Shown here piece after piece: positions 11,205 through 22,951 of a DNA stretch of 64,000 bases. The notes under the pieces were generated by a model. It was given only the letters and a program-made list of their open reading frames with translations. It ran no database searches and was not told the origin of the DNA. The DNA lies in contig JARGSG010000039.1 of the NCBI GenBank assembly GCA_030374805.1, positions 1-64,000 on the forward strand, in the 5' to 3' direction. A program made the translations under genes and the position numbers. This DNA comes from Gracilaria gracilis. Lineage: Eukaryota; Rhodophyta; Florideophyceae; Gracilariales; Gracilariaceae. The number at the start of each line of letters is the position of its first letter. The first letter of the stretch is position 1.

Positions 11205-14200
11205 TTACCCATCATTCGGCATGTCCTCTCCTTTGCGGTTCCAGTAGCTTACCCTGAAATGGTGTGGTATGGCTGAGGGCGGCTCGGCGGTATCACCGTC
11301 AGCCCCCCAGCCATACCAGCGTACTGTGTACTTCAGACCTTCTTGGGTACGGCGGTGACCTACAAGGCGTTCCACTGGGAACTCATTAGAGACCTGGGCT
11401 GGTATCGTTTCACCACTTTGGTTTAGATGAGCATCGGTACCACTAGGGGTAGGTGTTTCCTCTGAAGGAGCAACCGTAATCCCCGCAGGTGGTACGTAGT
11501 CTGGGTCGTCACCCTGTGCATCATCATTAACCTCGATGGGTGTCCCGTCTTCCCGAGGCTGAGTCCTCAGGGCAACCGCTTGTGGGTCACGCGCGGATTC
11601 TCCGCGTTCCTTCCTGGACTGAACCGTCTGAGGTGCAACCGTGATTCGGTCAATAGAGATTGTATTCTCTACACCATCTTGGTTCACCGTTACCGTGTGG
11701 TCGGTCGACCGAACTACCTTGAAAGGTCCCGATGATTTCGGAAGAAGCTTAGAATTGATATCTCTATCAATAGCTTCATCATCAGCTTCATCACCCGGTC
11801 GTGGTTTAGCTCCTTTCGGAGGGTGGTCAATAAAGACATATTGACCCGGCGTAGCCGTTACCACTTGGGTTACCTTACGGTCGTAGTCCTCCTTGTACCT
11901 CTTCTGGGATGCTGTGAGCTTGCTCTCAGCATACTTGAGAGCACGTCTCAACCTCAAAAGGGTATTCCGTTTGACCTGTGACGGTGTGAGCGCTCCGGCG
12001 GCTTTTTGTCCTAATGGGTCCCCTTCAACAACAATACCTGGTGGGTGTCTTGACAGTATTAGATCGAACGGCGTAGTTTGCGTCGCTCGATGAACCTGAA
12101 GGTTATATGCATATGTCAAGGGCTGCACGAGCTCGTCCCAACCAGTTTGGTGTTCTTCCGTATAGTGGCGGAACCTAGATACCAGTGTTCGGTTAAAGCG
12201 CTCCACTTGCCCATTCGTTTGCGGATGATAAACAGTGGTGAAATAGTGCTTAATACCAAGTAGGTTACACACAGCTTCAAAGAACTTCGAAGCTAAGTTC
12301 GAACCATTGTCGGTAAGTAGATAAAGCGGTGCACCATACGGGTAGATCCAATTGTTCAAGAACGCCACCGCGAGGGTCGTCGATTTCGTGTCCTTCAAGG
12401 GTATCGCTCGCGTGAGCTTCGAGAACCTGTCGGTGATTACGATGATGTACTGATATCCCCTTGTGGTTTTTGGTAATGGGCCCAGAAGGTCTATTGCGAC
12501 GAACTCGAGAGGACCCGCTGCAGGGAATAACTTCAAGTATTTCCTGTGCTTCCGGAGACCTCCACGGGTACGTACGCAAGATTCACATTGACCTACAAAG
12601 GTATATATATCATTAGCCATATGAGGCCAGTAGTACCCTTGCCTCAAGGTGTAGTACATTCTCGTATCTCCAGGGTGTCCTGATAGCCTTGGGTAGTGGG
12701 CTAGGTACAGCACCCGAGGGCGCAGCACCTTGGGCACTACCTTCTGTAGGGAACCATCAATAGGAGCTCGCCTCACCAGGAAACCATTTCGGTCGACATC
12801 AAAGTTCGAGTCTTTCATACCTACTTGGTCCATGAGAGAGCGGCAATAAACATCGTTTGCTTGCTCTCTCAGGAATTCCTCGCGGGTAATTGGCATGACG
12901 TCTGTTTCCTCGAGGGCGAGTATTTCCCGAGCGATGGCATCACTAAACCACGTATCCTCTTCGGGTAGAGTCCAGTAACCTTCTAAGGTATCACCATCAG
13001 GGTTGGTAGAGATGGTAAAGCATGGGATATCATCCTCTACCGGCTCGGTGTCCAAACCATCTGTGGTAATGCGAGACATCGCGTCTGCGACATTGTGCTT
13101 GATACCTGGACGGTACTGTACGTCATACTCGAACTCTGAAAGTCGTAACCGCCATCTGGCAAGTCTGCCTGATGCGTCGGCCAGACCCAGTATCCACCGT
13201 AGGGCATCATGGTAGGTTCGAAGCGTGAACCTTTCACCATATAGGTAGGGACGGAGCATCAACATGCTCCAGACTACTGCCAGACATTCCTTTTCGGTTG
13301 TTGTGTAGTTCTTTTCTGCAGCGTGCAAAGCACGGCTCCAGTACCCTATAGGTAGTTTGTCGCCGTTTTCTTGCTCCTGCATAAGACAACAACCAATTTG
13401 GGCGTCCGAAGCGTCAGTATCCAACGTGTATCGTAAACCAGCTTTGGGTTATGCCAAGATGGGAGGTGTCAAGAGCGCATGTTTCAGCGCCTCGAACGCA
13501 TCCATTTCCTCATTGGTAAGACATTCAAACCTTGTAGGTTGACCTTTCAGCAGCTTCCTGTTGAGGGGAGCCGCTATCTTGGCAAATCCCTTGATAAACC
13601 GGCGGTACACATTGCACAAACCTATAAAGGATCGGATTTCCGTCTGGGACGTGGGTGGCTTCGCCTCCTGCACGGCCCGGATATTCCGCGGCGTCACTTC
13701 TAACCTTCCAGGGCTGATGATATGACCAAGGTATTCTACCTCTTTGGTGAAGAATTCGCACTTGCGGAGCTTCAAGGTTACTCCCGATTCCCTCAAAAGG
13801 TTCAAAACTTCCCTAACATGGTGGAAATGTTCCTCTACCGTTCTGGAATATATGATTACATCGTCGATGTATACCAGAGCGGTTCTCCACTTCACCTTCG
13901 AAAGGATTATATCTAACGCCCTCTGAAAGGTAGCCGGGGCATTTCGCAACCCAAAGGGCATACGCGTAAAGCGGAATAACCCAGCGTGGCAAGTAAACGT
14001 AGTTTTGTCCTTGTCTTCTTCCCTGATAGGTACCTGCCAATAACCACAATTGGCATCGAGCGTAGTAAAGATCTTGGCGTTGCCCAACGAATCTATACAC
14101 TCGTCCATTCTAGGTATTGGGTACGAATCCCTAATGGTCATACTATTCAGTCTTCTGTAGTCCACACAGAACCGCATACGGGTATCATTCTTCTTTGTGA

Positions 14201-15461
14201 CGAGAACCACAGGGCTGGCCCAGTCCGCATTTGCTGGTTCTATGACACCTTCACGGAGCATTCTCTCGACCTCATTGAGCTCAACCTCCCGGGCTTTTGG
14301 ACCTGCACGGTAAGGCTGCTGGTAAATGGGTTTCCAGCCAGGCACCATATCAATACGGTGCTCTGTAGCCTCAATTTGGCCCAACCGGCCCGACCACATG
14401 GGTTCAAATTCTTCTAAGAGACTGAGGATCCGGTCTCGGAGAGCCTGGTTCTCCGCACCGATCTGGACTTCCTCTCTCCAATTCCGCACTGGGTCCAGTT
14501 CCATAGTCTTTTCCTGATCCCTAACCTTAAAGGTACTGGCGATCTTCTGTTCCATTTTGGTATTTGTCGATAACGGGGGCGCATATGCAGGGTATGGCGC
14601 ATCCGTTCCTCCCCCTTCCTTAGAGGTGGCGACCTCGCCCAACACATTAGGTGAGACCGTGAAAACCCCTTGTGGTGCCGGCAATGCGATTCCAATAGTG
14701 GTATTCTTGGGTAACTTAACAATGTGATTGCTAAAGTTACTCAAGTACACCTTGAAGGTTTGGTTAGGGATGTTGTCGATAATCCCGTTTGCCATCAAGG
14801 CGAGATGTCTTTCTGCCAACCTAGGATGGTTCTGTAGCATTACCAATCCTGGAACTGCGCATGAGACGTTCACTACCATTTGGGTCATAGCCGGAATTGA
14901 AACCAATTTGGTGAGCCGTATCTTGTTTGAAACCGTTTCGGTGGGTATATTGAACCTCGGCTTCTTACGCCAACCATTTTTGGTCTGCGTATTACCCAGT
15001 ATGGCAATACGACCACCTTGACGGAGAGCGACCGTTCGGGACCCTGGCAAAATTGCCTTGACATGTTTGTCAATAAAGTTGGTCCCGAGGATACAGTCTG
15101 TCGCCAGACGATCCACCACAAAGAAATTGAGCTTCACCTTCAAGGTTCCAAGTTGTACCACAGTGGTTAACATTCCTCTAAGGTGCAGTGGGCGCTCATT
15201 AGCGTCCACCAGCGGGTTGATAGTCGGGGCAGGCCGAATGTTCCGCAAGACCGCATCGGGTATGACGCGAGCGTTTAGCACATTCGGACCGGCGCCGGTA
15301 TCGAGTACACACGCAACGGGGACCTGTAGGTAATTGAGAAAGCTTACTGAAGCATTAACTTTGTAGTTATTGTACTTCATTAGACACACCACATTGGGTA
15401 CATCTGATTCTTCTTTTTCCACCATTAAGGTTTCCCGTTCCGGTATCGACGGGCCTTCCAA
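11205..15461 (-). CDS. pol: pol region of retroelement copy B: protease, RT, RNase H, integrase, chromodomain
   Basis: Domains along the minus strand: aspartic protease with DTGA near 15.3 kb; reverse transcriptase with motifs YPIPRMDE, MPFGLRNAP and YIDD (about 13.8-14.3 kb); RNase H beginning DTDASDAQIG (about 13.2-13.4 kb); integrase with an HHCC zinc module (about 12.55-12.7 kb) and a DDE core containing AIDLLGPL, LLTDNGSN and HPQTNGQVERFN (about 12.24-12.54 kb); and a C-terminal chromodomain-like stretch with YTVRWYGWG (about 11.23-11.4 kb). The domain order and chromodomain place it in the Ty3/Gypsy chromovirus group. Treated as part of a fossil element. Confidence 0.88.
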
Positions 15462-15599
15462 TTCACGGTTAGGGGTGGCCCCTACGCTAACCGTTCGGTG
15501 TTTTCCTGCTCCTCCTGAGCGGGACTGTCCTTCTCCAAGATTGGTGTTTCCTCGACGAGATGAACCTGAGATGGTGATGGTTGAGCTTGTACCCTCTTT

Positions 15600-17300
15600 C
15601 CAGATCCATATAGGTTACGGTGGTTTTGCTGCCTGGCACTGATCAGATGTTCGCGCACCCCTGGGGTATTTTGTCACATCTGTTCGCCAGATGGTCTGGC
15701 GACAAACAGAGCCAGCAAACCAATCCACCTGTCTGGGGATCACGCATTGCCATAGAGGTAGGTCGGGTAACCGGATTGGTTGGTGCTGTAGCATATGAAG
15801 ATGCTTGCGAACCACCCGTTGAGGTTTGTTGAGTGCTCGCCGCACTTGGTGGCGACCTTACCGAATCTGGTGGTACTGTCGACGACCAATTACCAATGGA
15901 GGTGGCTCGTGACTGAGCCTGCGGCGCAGTCACGAGATGAACTGCCATTCCTGTTGGTACGCGAATGAGCGAATCTCCCTCTGAGGTAGTGCTTTCTTCT
16001 AGCTCCAATACTGACCGTTTCGGTTTATCCTTTGAGGTATGGGACGCCGACGGCTTCTTTCCGTGACGGAGAGTGTCGCCTAGTCCCTGGGCATAACGGG
16101 CAAGCCCATTATAGTCCACCTTACGGTTGTTCGCCAGGTAATTGCGTACCTGCGACCGGATCGCTTTGTCGACATTGTCGGCAAAGAGCGACTTCAACCT
16201 ACTAGTGGTAAAGACATTACCGCATCGGGTGGCCAGATTCCAAAGGCCCAACGAGAATTCCATTTCGGTTTGGCTAGAGCGTTGGCGATATGCCTGCACC
16301 TCAGCGTAACCTTCCTGGATAACCTCATCGGTAGCGTAAGTTTCCAACATGAAATTAACCACTTCTGGGTACGTCTCTAACATCTCTGTCCCCTCGTCAT
16401 CAACCGCCAGGGTATTTCCTCGGAGCCTGCCTTGCAGCAAGTGGTAAGCTTGACCTTTAAGGTAAAACTGGAATAACCACATGGCAGCGCCTTCGGAAAA
16501 ACCATTTTGGTCGCATGCAATCTTGAACTTCTGTAGAAACTCAATTACCGCAATGGGATCATCACCTGTGAAGGTAGTATCACCCATCTGGAAGCTGAGC
16601 TTCTTATGGTGCTTGGTGATCTTCTGCGCAGCCTCTTGGGTGTAAGCAGAGGATCGGTTTCTCAACCGATATGACCTATAATCAACCGCTTTGGTGAACA
16701 TATCGTTCAGCGGCTGACGCACCTCTAGGGTTGTATCGGTGTCCGAATCCGAGTCGGACGACTCGTACCGTTTCTTCTTACCTTTACGGTTTCTCTTTGA
16801 CGACTTCTTCGCCAACCTGTTCGGTTTCTTCTTGCGTCTACCTTTACGGTCATCATCCGACGATGAACCAGTATCGGTATCGGAGCTCGAGGAATCGGGG
16901 TCAGAGTCGTAGCCGCGATTCTTTCCCTTTTTCCTCCTCCTTTCTTTACCCTTGCGGTTTCTTCTTCGTCGCCCCTCATCTGGGTCAGACGAATCGTCCT
17001 CAGGTCCACCAGCCTTGGTGTCCTTTCGAACGTTACCTCCAATGGGTGGCAAGTACACGTCTCGAGGGCTCATCTCTATATGGCCCTCTTGACCTTGCCT
17101 TAAACCTTGTAGGTACGCACTATCGGCCGGAATTGGCTTGATTGGTGCGGAAGAACCGGCAGGGATCCCTTGTGGTATGCGAGTAACCACATTCACCCCC
17201 AGGGGTTTTGGCTTCCGCCATTCCTTCAGAAACCCGCCACGAGTAATCCTTGTAGGTCTTTCCATAGTGACCAATAGTGGTATCCAATTGCTTCGCGAGT
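15600..17300 (-). CDS. gag: gag region of retroelement copy B
   Basis: Encodes the capsid/nucleocapsid precursor of the element. A long Lys/Arg- and Ser/Asp-rich stretch in the first third is followed by a Gag-like helical region. Near the C-terminus there is a zinc knuckle of pattern CX2CX4HX4C (begins CWLCLSPDH, about 15.69-15.74 kb), the nucleic-acid-binding module of retroelement nucleocapsid. The same region recurs in copies A (about 5.0-6.7 kb) and C (about 54.6-56.8 kb). Confidence 0.8.
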
Positions 17301-17412
17301 ATTCCTACGAAACCAAATAGGTGTGTGAACTTCCAGAATGCTTTCGAATGTCTTCTGTTCACCAGTAAAGGTACGAAAAAAACCAAGAAACTTCTAAGTC
17401 GGGAGACCAAAA

Positions 17413-17920
17413 TGTCGTACAAATACCGATAAGGTGTGGGGTCTGCCTGGTAGAGGGAGCGCGCGAGGGCTCAACGTAGAGGGGAAAAAGAGACAACAAA
17501 TATGGTAGTAGGGCACCTGAAACCCGCAGGGGCAAACGGCGGGGCAACTAGTCTAGACCGTGTAGGTGTACGGTAGTAGACGTCGACGCGCGGTAAAACC
17601 TGAATAGTAATAGAGTAGTAAGTGACCAAGATGGTATAGTTACTGCCCTAATGGTGCCTGACTTTACAATACCCGAGGGGGAAGGCGAGGTGCACCACAA
17701 TATATACAAGGTGCACCGACGCCGATCTCCCATGCGGGCATGACGTCATCGGCTGTGCCCATGACCTACTGTCATGGGCCAGCAATGCTAAACTATCCTA
17801 GACTATAAATTAGAAATTAGAAATTATAAAATACAAAATACCAATTGGGTACAGTGCAGCCAGCAAGGCGCACCAGTAGGCCCACGTGGCACCAACCCAT
17901 TGAGGTCTCATTGTACTACA
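17413..17920 (-). repeat. 5' LTR of retroelement copy B (508 bp)
   Basis: Starts TGTAGTACAATG at 17920 on the minus strand and ends in CA at 17413. A TATATAC box lies at about 17700-17707. The sequence beyond 17920 no longer matches the other LTR copies, which marks the outer edge of the tandem A/B array. Confidence 0.88.
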
Positions 17921-17981
17921 ATACGCAAGCAGCTGGTCCATTTTCAGAGGTTTCGTTGGTTTACTACGCTCGAGCAGTTTT

Positions 17982-18440
17982 TTACTCGTCGACCCTCTCA
18001 CACAGTTCAGGTAGGAGCCATGGAGAAACAAGCTGAAAACTCCCAGCTCTTTCTTGTGCGCAAAGGCGCGCCTCATAAACTGCGGTTTCATGAAGTGCAG
18101 CCCACTTTTTTTTCCATTTGCCACAATATTGTACACTTTCGTACAAATCTGTCTTCTCCGCTGGCTTTAAAGCTCTTATAACAAATTCCTCTTCATCACC
18201 GGCGTCCTCACAAGTCTCTCCTGCGGCCTCAATGTTACACTCCGCGGCGTTCTTGGCAGTGTTGTCTTCTTCATTACTGTAGCAGTGTGAGGCGTAGTTT
18301 AGCATCGAGGTCATATTTTTGTAGCACGAACGGTAAGAAAACAGAGCAGAGCGCGATTGTAAGAGAACGAAATCCGGCCGTGGCCGTATGTTTTGGCGGG
18401 TGTGATGGCCTTTGGAGGATCTTGAGCTGCGAATGCGCAT
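17982..18440 (-). CDS. Uncertain small ORF, 152 residues, next to retroelement B
   Basis: An ATG-started frame that ends 62 bp from the outer edge of the copy B LTR. The product has an Arg/Ser/His-rich N-terminus and an acidic middle with many Asn, Glu and Ala, then a Cys- and Trp-containing C-terminus. No domain is recognised. It could be the remaining end of a host gene beside which the retroelement landed, or a chance frame. Nothing else in 17921-18500 supports a gene. Confidence 0.25.
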   Translation of the reverse strand: MRIRSSRSSKGHHTRQNIRPRPDFVLLQSRSALFSYRSCYKNMTSMLNYASHCYSNEEDNTAKNAAECNIEAAGETCEDAGDEEEFVIRALKPAEKTDLYESVQYCGKWKKKWAALHETAVYEARLCAQERAGSFQLVSPWLLPELCERVDE

Positions 18441-19600
18441 GACATCGATCTAAAAATTCCGTTCAATTTTCGAGGAGGCCCATGGACATACAGACACTTC
18501 CAGGAGTGCAAAGTATGAGGTCGGGCGCAAAGCAAACGTGGTAGCTCTTGATATCTCGAGATAGCAAGGGACCTCCAAACTCTTCGTTATTGGTGCTGTT
18601 TCTTTAAAATCTAGCGACGGCCAATGACGTTCAGTATGCTTATTTCTGGTGAGCTACACATAAGAATAGTGAACATTTGACTCGCTTACTACCAAGTGTT
18701 CTCGACCACACCCAATGACATTCGCATGTTAGGTCTATTTTAACATATATAAGCTTTTAGTGCCCAAAGGGTTAAGGGTCGTGAACAGTACGCTCCCGAA
18801 TGACGTTGGGCCTACGATTTACATGCATGTTCGCCGACCGACTGAGCATCAAGCCGCAAACCCAGAAGGTAATCTGAGTATCTAGAGCATTTCTTGATTT
18901 CGGAAAGTTCAAGTTTTTTGGCAGTGTGAGAAGCTTGCCCGAGCAATTGAATACTTCTGAGCTTATTCCCAATTGCCGGTACAACGATACTTCCCTTTAT
19001 CTCATTTCCTAAGACTGATGGACAGTGGAAGATTTTGCAAAGAGATGAACTTCAGTAGTCCTTTAGGTGGATTTGAACTCTTCCTCCGAATGCTCAATTT
19101 CCGTCATCAATTTTGGCGTCAAGAAGTCGGTTGTGATCAAGTTCTCACGCAAAACTCTGTACAACCGGAAAACTGCAAAGAATGAGCCACGAATGACAAT
19201 ATGTAACTGCATTTCCCATCCCTGGAATGGAAGCAACTTCAACTCATATGGACATGTGTTCCTTTCTACAGTTTACGAAAGGTTGATGCTTTTCAACATT
19301 CCTTATAAACGGTACCGTTGTACCAGGTGGAAAAGGGGATCACAAGTAATGCACCAAAGAGCGGCTGACCTTCGTTTTCGGATCAGAGATCGGCATGGCC
19401 GTCACGTTCAACTGATTCCTTGATCCGCCACGAATATGGTCGTAGAGAGCATATGCATCCTTCACGAATCACGTACGTTATTTATTTCGTTGCCGAGAGG
19501 CGAAGAAACTTGTCATAGTGTGATTGGCTACTGATTTCTATGCTAAAATCTTGCGCGAAAAGAAGAGACATATCCCACGTGTTCAAAATCTCAACGCCTA
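18441..19600. other. Non-coding stretch upstream of the OYE gene
   Basis: Only short overlapping frames without recognisable domains are seen. No tRNA, repeat or transposon end could be identified. The last part should hold the promoter of the flavoprotein gene at 19825. Confidence 0.5.
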
Positions 19601-19602
19601 TC

Positions 19603-19610
19603 TATATATA
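19603..19610 (+). promoter_or_regulatory. Candidate TATA box of the OYE-family gene
   Basis: TATATATA lies 215 bp upstream of the ATG at 19825, with no other ATG that fits the family between them in frame except one at 19663 that would add an unrelated leader. Assignment is by sequence and spacing only. Confidence 0.45.
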
Positions 19611-19824
19611 TCATATCGAAGGTTCTGAAGAGCGTTAGCGGGTTTTGGCAACAAAGGAGAAAATGTTTGAGCCTCACAATTTCCTAATTGCCCGTAAAAC
19701 TTGGTGGCACTTCCCCTATAAAGACGTCGCTACCAACTTTGCGTTGATTCAAGCCACGTCTCTACTTCATCCATTCTCCCCTATCGAATTGATTTGGTCC
19801 CCTTCCTCCACAACTGTGTACACT

Positions 19825-20967
19825 ATGGACAAGTTTCCCAACCTTCTGTCACCGCTGTCCATTGGCTCGCTCACCCTCAAGAACCGCATCTGCATGGCTC
19901 CCATGTCCCGCGGGCGCGCTGGTCCAAAGCTTTCCGCCAACGAGCTTGTCGCCGAGTATTATGCCGCACGTGCCTCCTCCGGTCTCATTATAAGCGAAGG
20001 CTCGCACACCTCCATTCTTGGTCGCGGATGGTATCACACGCCCGAAGTATGGACCCCTGCAAACGCAAAAGGATGGAAAATAGTCACTGATCGTGTGCAT
20101 GAGAACGACGGTGTCATGTTTTGTCAATTGTGGCATGCTGGACGAACTAGTCACTCCGCGTTTCGCGATGGAGAACAAGGATACGAGGGTAGCCTCAAAA
20201 TGTCGGTGGCACCTTCTGCGATTAAGAAGAAGTCAGAAAGTGGAAAGCAGAGCCATACTCCGAGGGGTGAGGTTGATGTGGAGACTCCTCGCGCAATGAC
20301 GGTAGCAGAGATTGAGCAGTTGCCCGAAGAATTTCGAAACGCTGCACAGACGGCTAAGGACGGCGGCTTCGATGGTGTGGAAATTCATTGCGCCTCAGGA
20401 TTTCTTTTGGACACTTTTCTGCAGAGCAGTTCAAATTCACGCACGGACAAGTATGGAGGCTCTCTAGAGAATCGATTCCGCATTGTAGACATGGTACTGA
20501 AGGCGGTTTTCACCGTGTACGACCCTTCCAGAGTTGGGGTCCGAATCTCCCCTAATGGAGCTTACAATGGAATGGGTAGTGAAGATTTTCGTGAATCATT
20601 CATTTACTATGCACGTCGTTTTGCAGAGTACAAATTGGCATACTTGCATATCATGATCGGGATGGATTTCGGCTTCCATAAAATGGGCCCTGCGATGAGC
20701 ATTGCTGACTTTAGAGAAGTATACCAGGGAGTGATTATTGCCAACATGGGATACACTGCCGATTCAGGTGAGAAGGAGATTGCTGATGGCAATGCTGATC
20801 TTATTTCATTTGGAAGACCGTTTCTGCGCAATCCAGATCTTGTAGAGCGGATTTCGGAAGGGAAGGAGCTAAGGCCAGTACTACCCCATCAATACTGGTA
20901 TTCTTCGGTTGAAATTCCTCTCACCACTGAGGGGTACACCGATCTGAGTATTGTTCAAGAATCCTAG
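19825..20967 (+). CDS. Old Yellow Enzyme-family NADH:flavin oxidoreductase, 380 residues
   Basis: A single-exon TIM-barrel flavoprotein of the OYE / 12-oxophytodienoate reductase family, whose members reduce activated C=C bonds with NAD(P)H and FMN. It begins in family style (LLSPLSIGSLTLKNRICMAP, residues 7-26) and has QLWHAGR (101-107), the DKYGGSLENR segment (208-217), RVGVRISP and the phosphate-binding SFGRPFLRNPDL near the C-terminus. I chose ATG 19825 because it gives the family's usual N-terminus; the open frame extends upstream to 19645, where an ATG at 19663 would add 54 residues unlike the family. Odd: the usual HxxN-G-Y active-site motif reads HCASGF (188-193), so the ligand-binding Asn is Ser191 and the proton-donor Tyr is Phe193. 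The downstream neighbour is convergent, 90 bp away. Confidence 0.9.
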   Translation: MDKFPNLLSPLSIGSLTLKNRICMAPMSRGRAGPKLSANELVAEYYAARASSGLIISEGSHTSILGRGWYHTPEVWTPANAKGWKIVTDRVHENDGVMFCQLWHAGRTSHSAFRDGEQGYEGSLKMSVAPSAIKKKSESGKQSHTPRGEVDVETPRAMTVAEIEQLPEEFRNAAQTAKDGGFDGVEIHCASGFLLDTFLQSSSNSRTDKYGGSLENRFRIVDMVLKAVFTVYDPSRVGVRISPNGAYNGMGSEDFRESFIYYARRFAEYKLAYLHIMIGMDFGFHKMGPAMSIADFREVYQGVIIANMGYTADSGEKEIADGNADLISFGRPFLRNPDLVERISEGKELRPVLPHQYWYSSVEIPLTTEGYTDLSIVQES

Positions 20968-21057
20968 TAGATTACGAGTTCTTGTGGCTATAGGACAACC
21001 CTTACCTTGTTTCCTCGGTAGCGTCCCCAATTAACAAGGAGCTTGACGAGACCAATT

Positions 21058-22951
21058 CTAGAGCACAATGTCATTAGCAGCATTAGGGCCAAAGCTGGGT
21101 TTCTCTGTTTCCAGGCGAACAATCACGTTGTCGTACTTCCCTGTAGTCCACCTAACGGCTTGGGAGGCTGAAGCCGTTGCAGTTGCATTTTGCCCGGCTT
21201 GATAAGCATAGAAAATGAATAAAAGTAACATCACCCCCCCGATTGTGAACGCGACTATGAAGAACGCCCTGAGCTCCTGGAAAGTTAGGCTGGTGCTAGC
21301 ATCAGTTCTGCAACGGGGTTGTCCTTGAAAGTATTTGTATAGACTCGGTATTGCCTGGGCTCTCTGTACAATAACAGTAGCCTGGCTCATGGGTACGGTA
21401 AGAGGCGAGCCCTTCGGGAGGACCAAAGATAAACCACTTGACATAAGTGGATCCCCCACTAGCGCAAAATGACCGCAGTATCTACTACGAATCGCGTTAC
21501 TAATGGCAGATTCTATACCCAAACCATATTTGCATCGGCCGCTTTCCACGGCCTTAAAAAGTTCATCATAAGAACTGAAGTAGATGGGAGATTCCAGTTG
21601 GTGGCACTTTCTGTAATGAAGAAGCGCGTAGTCGCGGCCGGGTATTTTACATCTTCGTGTCAGTGCCGTTTCTGGGTGTGTGAGTATAACAATAAAACGA
21701 AAAGCAGCCTTACGTAGTTGCGATAGCATTCTCCCACAGATGTTGCATACCTCCTCCGCCAGGCAAACACACCTGAGATGGGGGTATTCTGCATGTGCTG
21801 AAATCTTTAACGGTGTTGAAATCGGCGTTGATGGATTCCTGGACAAGTGAGGCGCTTTTTAAATGTAAACAAGAAAGCGAAGACCGAGCGGGGTAGGCAG
21901 ATTACCCGTGAGTTCACCATGTCTTCACAAGAATTGGAAAGGGAAAGTGATTGAGTGACTTACGTCATGCTCGCTTCATATGACAGTATCAAACAGAGTG
22001 CAACGACACCGATTACGAGGTTGAGGAACCATTGGCGGAAAGAGTTTCCGTTTGGTATGGGGTCCGGCAGCCATATCATCCTGGACACTGCAGATTAGAC
22101 ACAGGAGAGTGACCTGATGAGAATCTCACTGCTAACAGAGAGGGGAAGGGAGAGCTGACGGCTTACCTGTACTTTGACCCGATTGTAGCAATCGATGCCG
22201 GAAAGCAGGCTCCCTTATGAAATGCAAGAAGCGTTGGAATCGAGTGGAAGTCGCTGGCAAGGAGGTATAGGCAGGAACAGGGTCTGGAAACTGAACGTCA
22301 AGCAATTTCAGTACCACGAACAATGTGAACAGAAAAAAGATACAAATCCAAGCCTGATTGTCAAATGCATTGAGAAAGAACCAATCGTTCCCAGAACGAC
22401 TAGTGCTGGAAATGTGGACAAAAACGCGATCACTGTCATGAACAAATGGAGGGAGAAAGTCAACTTTTGGTAGTCGATCAGAGTTTAGCTGCCATCCCCC
22501 AATGCCAATGTCACACTTACACCCCTTTGACGAAACAATTTCGCCTGAGGTTTCGTTCGTACAACTGAACATGGACTCAATGAAGCGATCGAAACCATTG
22601 TCTTCCTCTTGGGGAAATAGGGTCATTGTCCCGCACGACCAGTTGAGGAAAGCTTGATGCTGAATTAGATACTCAGCAACAACTCCGTCGAGACCATTCT
22701 GTGGTTCCAATAGAAGAATGGATAGAATTTTTTGGGTTAGATTAGATATATGCAGGATGGCCACGAAGAAGAAAAGGAGAGATACGTACATTCACGAAGA
22801 CCTGCGGGTTAATGAAGGATATTGGGTGCTCCGTCATGACGCAACACCGAAGGGGTGGGACGGATGACAAAGAGCTTCGAATACACGAAGCAGTACGACA
22901 CGATAACGCGATGAAAACAAGAGCCAAAGAAAACAGTGAAGGATTCCACAT
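21058..22951 (-). CDS. Ionotropic glutamate receptor-like membrane protein, five exons, 481 residues
   Basis: Spliced model on the minus strand: exons 22951-22790, 22698-22167, 22087-21964, 21788-21714 and 21610-21058. The introns are 91, 79, 175 and 103 bp, all GT-AG, and the joined frame stays open for 481 codons. An N-terminal hydrophobic signal peptide (1-23) is followed by lobe S1 with CDIGIGGWQL and KVDFLPPF (116-138), as in glutamate-receptor ligand-binding domains. Membrane segments follow at about 169-187 and 250-268, the second ending LILSYEASMT (264-273), which resembles the iGluR M3 SYTA motif. Lobe S2 covers about 300-395 with SSYDELFKAV and LVLPKGSPL, and a last membrane helix lies at about 413-435. 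There is no amino-terminal domain and no clear re-entrant pore loop between the first two helices. Function as a ligand-gated channel is inferred; ligand and selectivity are unknown. Confidence 0.72.

Larger units (their letters stand above)
6786..17920 (-). mobile_element. LTR retroelement copy B (Ty3/Gypsy, chromovirus-like), 11.1 kb, nearly whole
   Basis: Complete structure on the minus strand: 5' LTR 17413-17920, primer-binding-site candidate TGGTCTCCCGACTTAG just inside, gag, pol, about 0.9 kb non-coding, an antisense ORF, a polypurine tract at 7296-7312 and 3' LTR 6786-7295. The two LTRs are about 98% identical by eye, so the insertion is fairly young. Bases ATACG follow the outer end at 17921-17925 and would be one half of a target-site duplication; the other half cannot be tested because the 3' LTR runs straight into copy A. 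Only about two or three breaks are apparent in the coding frame. Confidence 0.9.
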
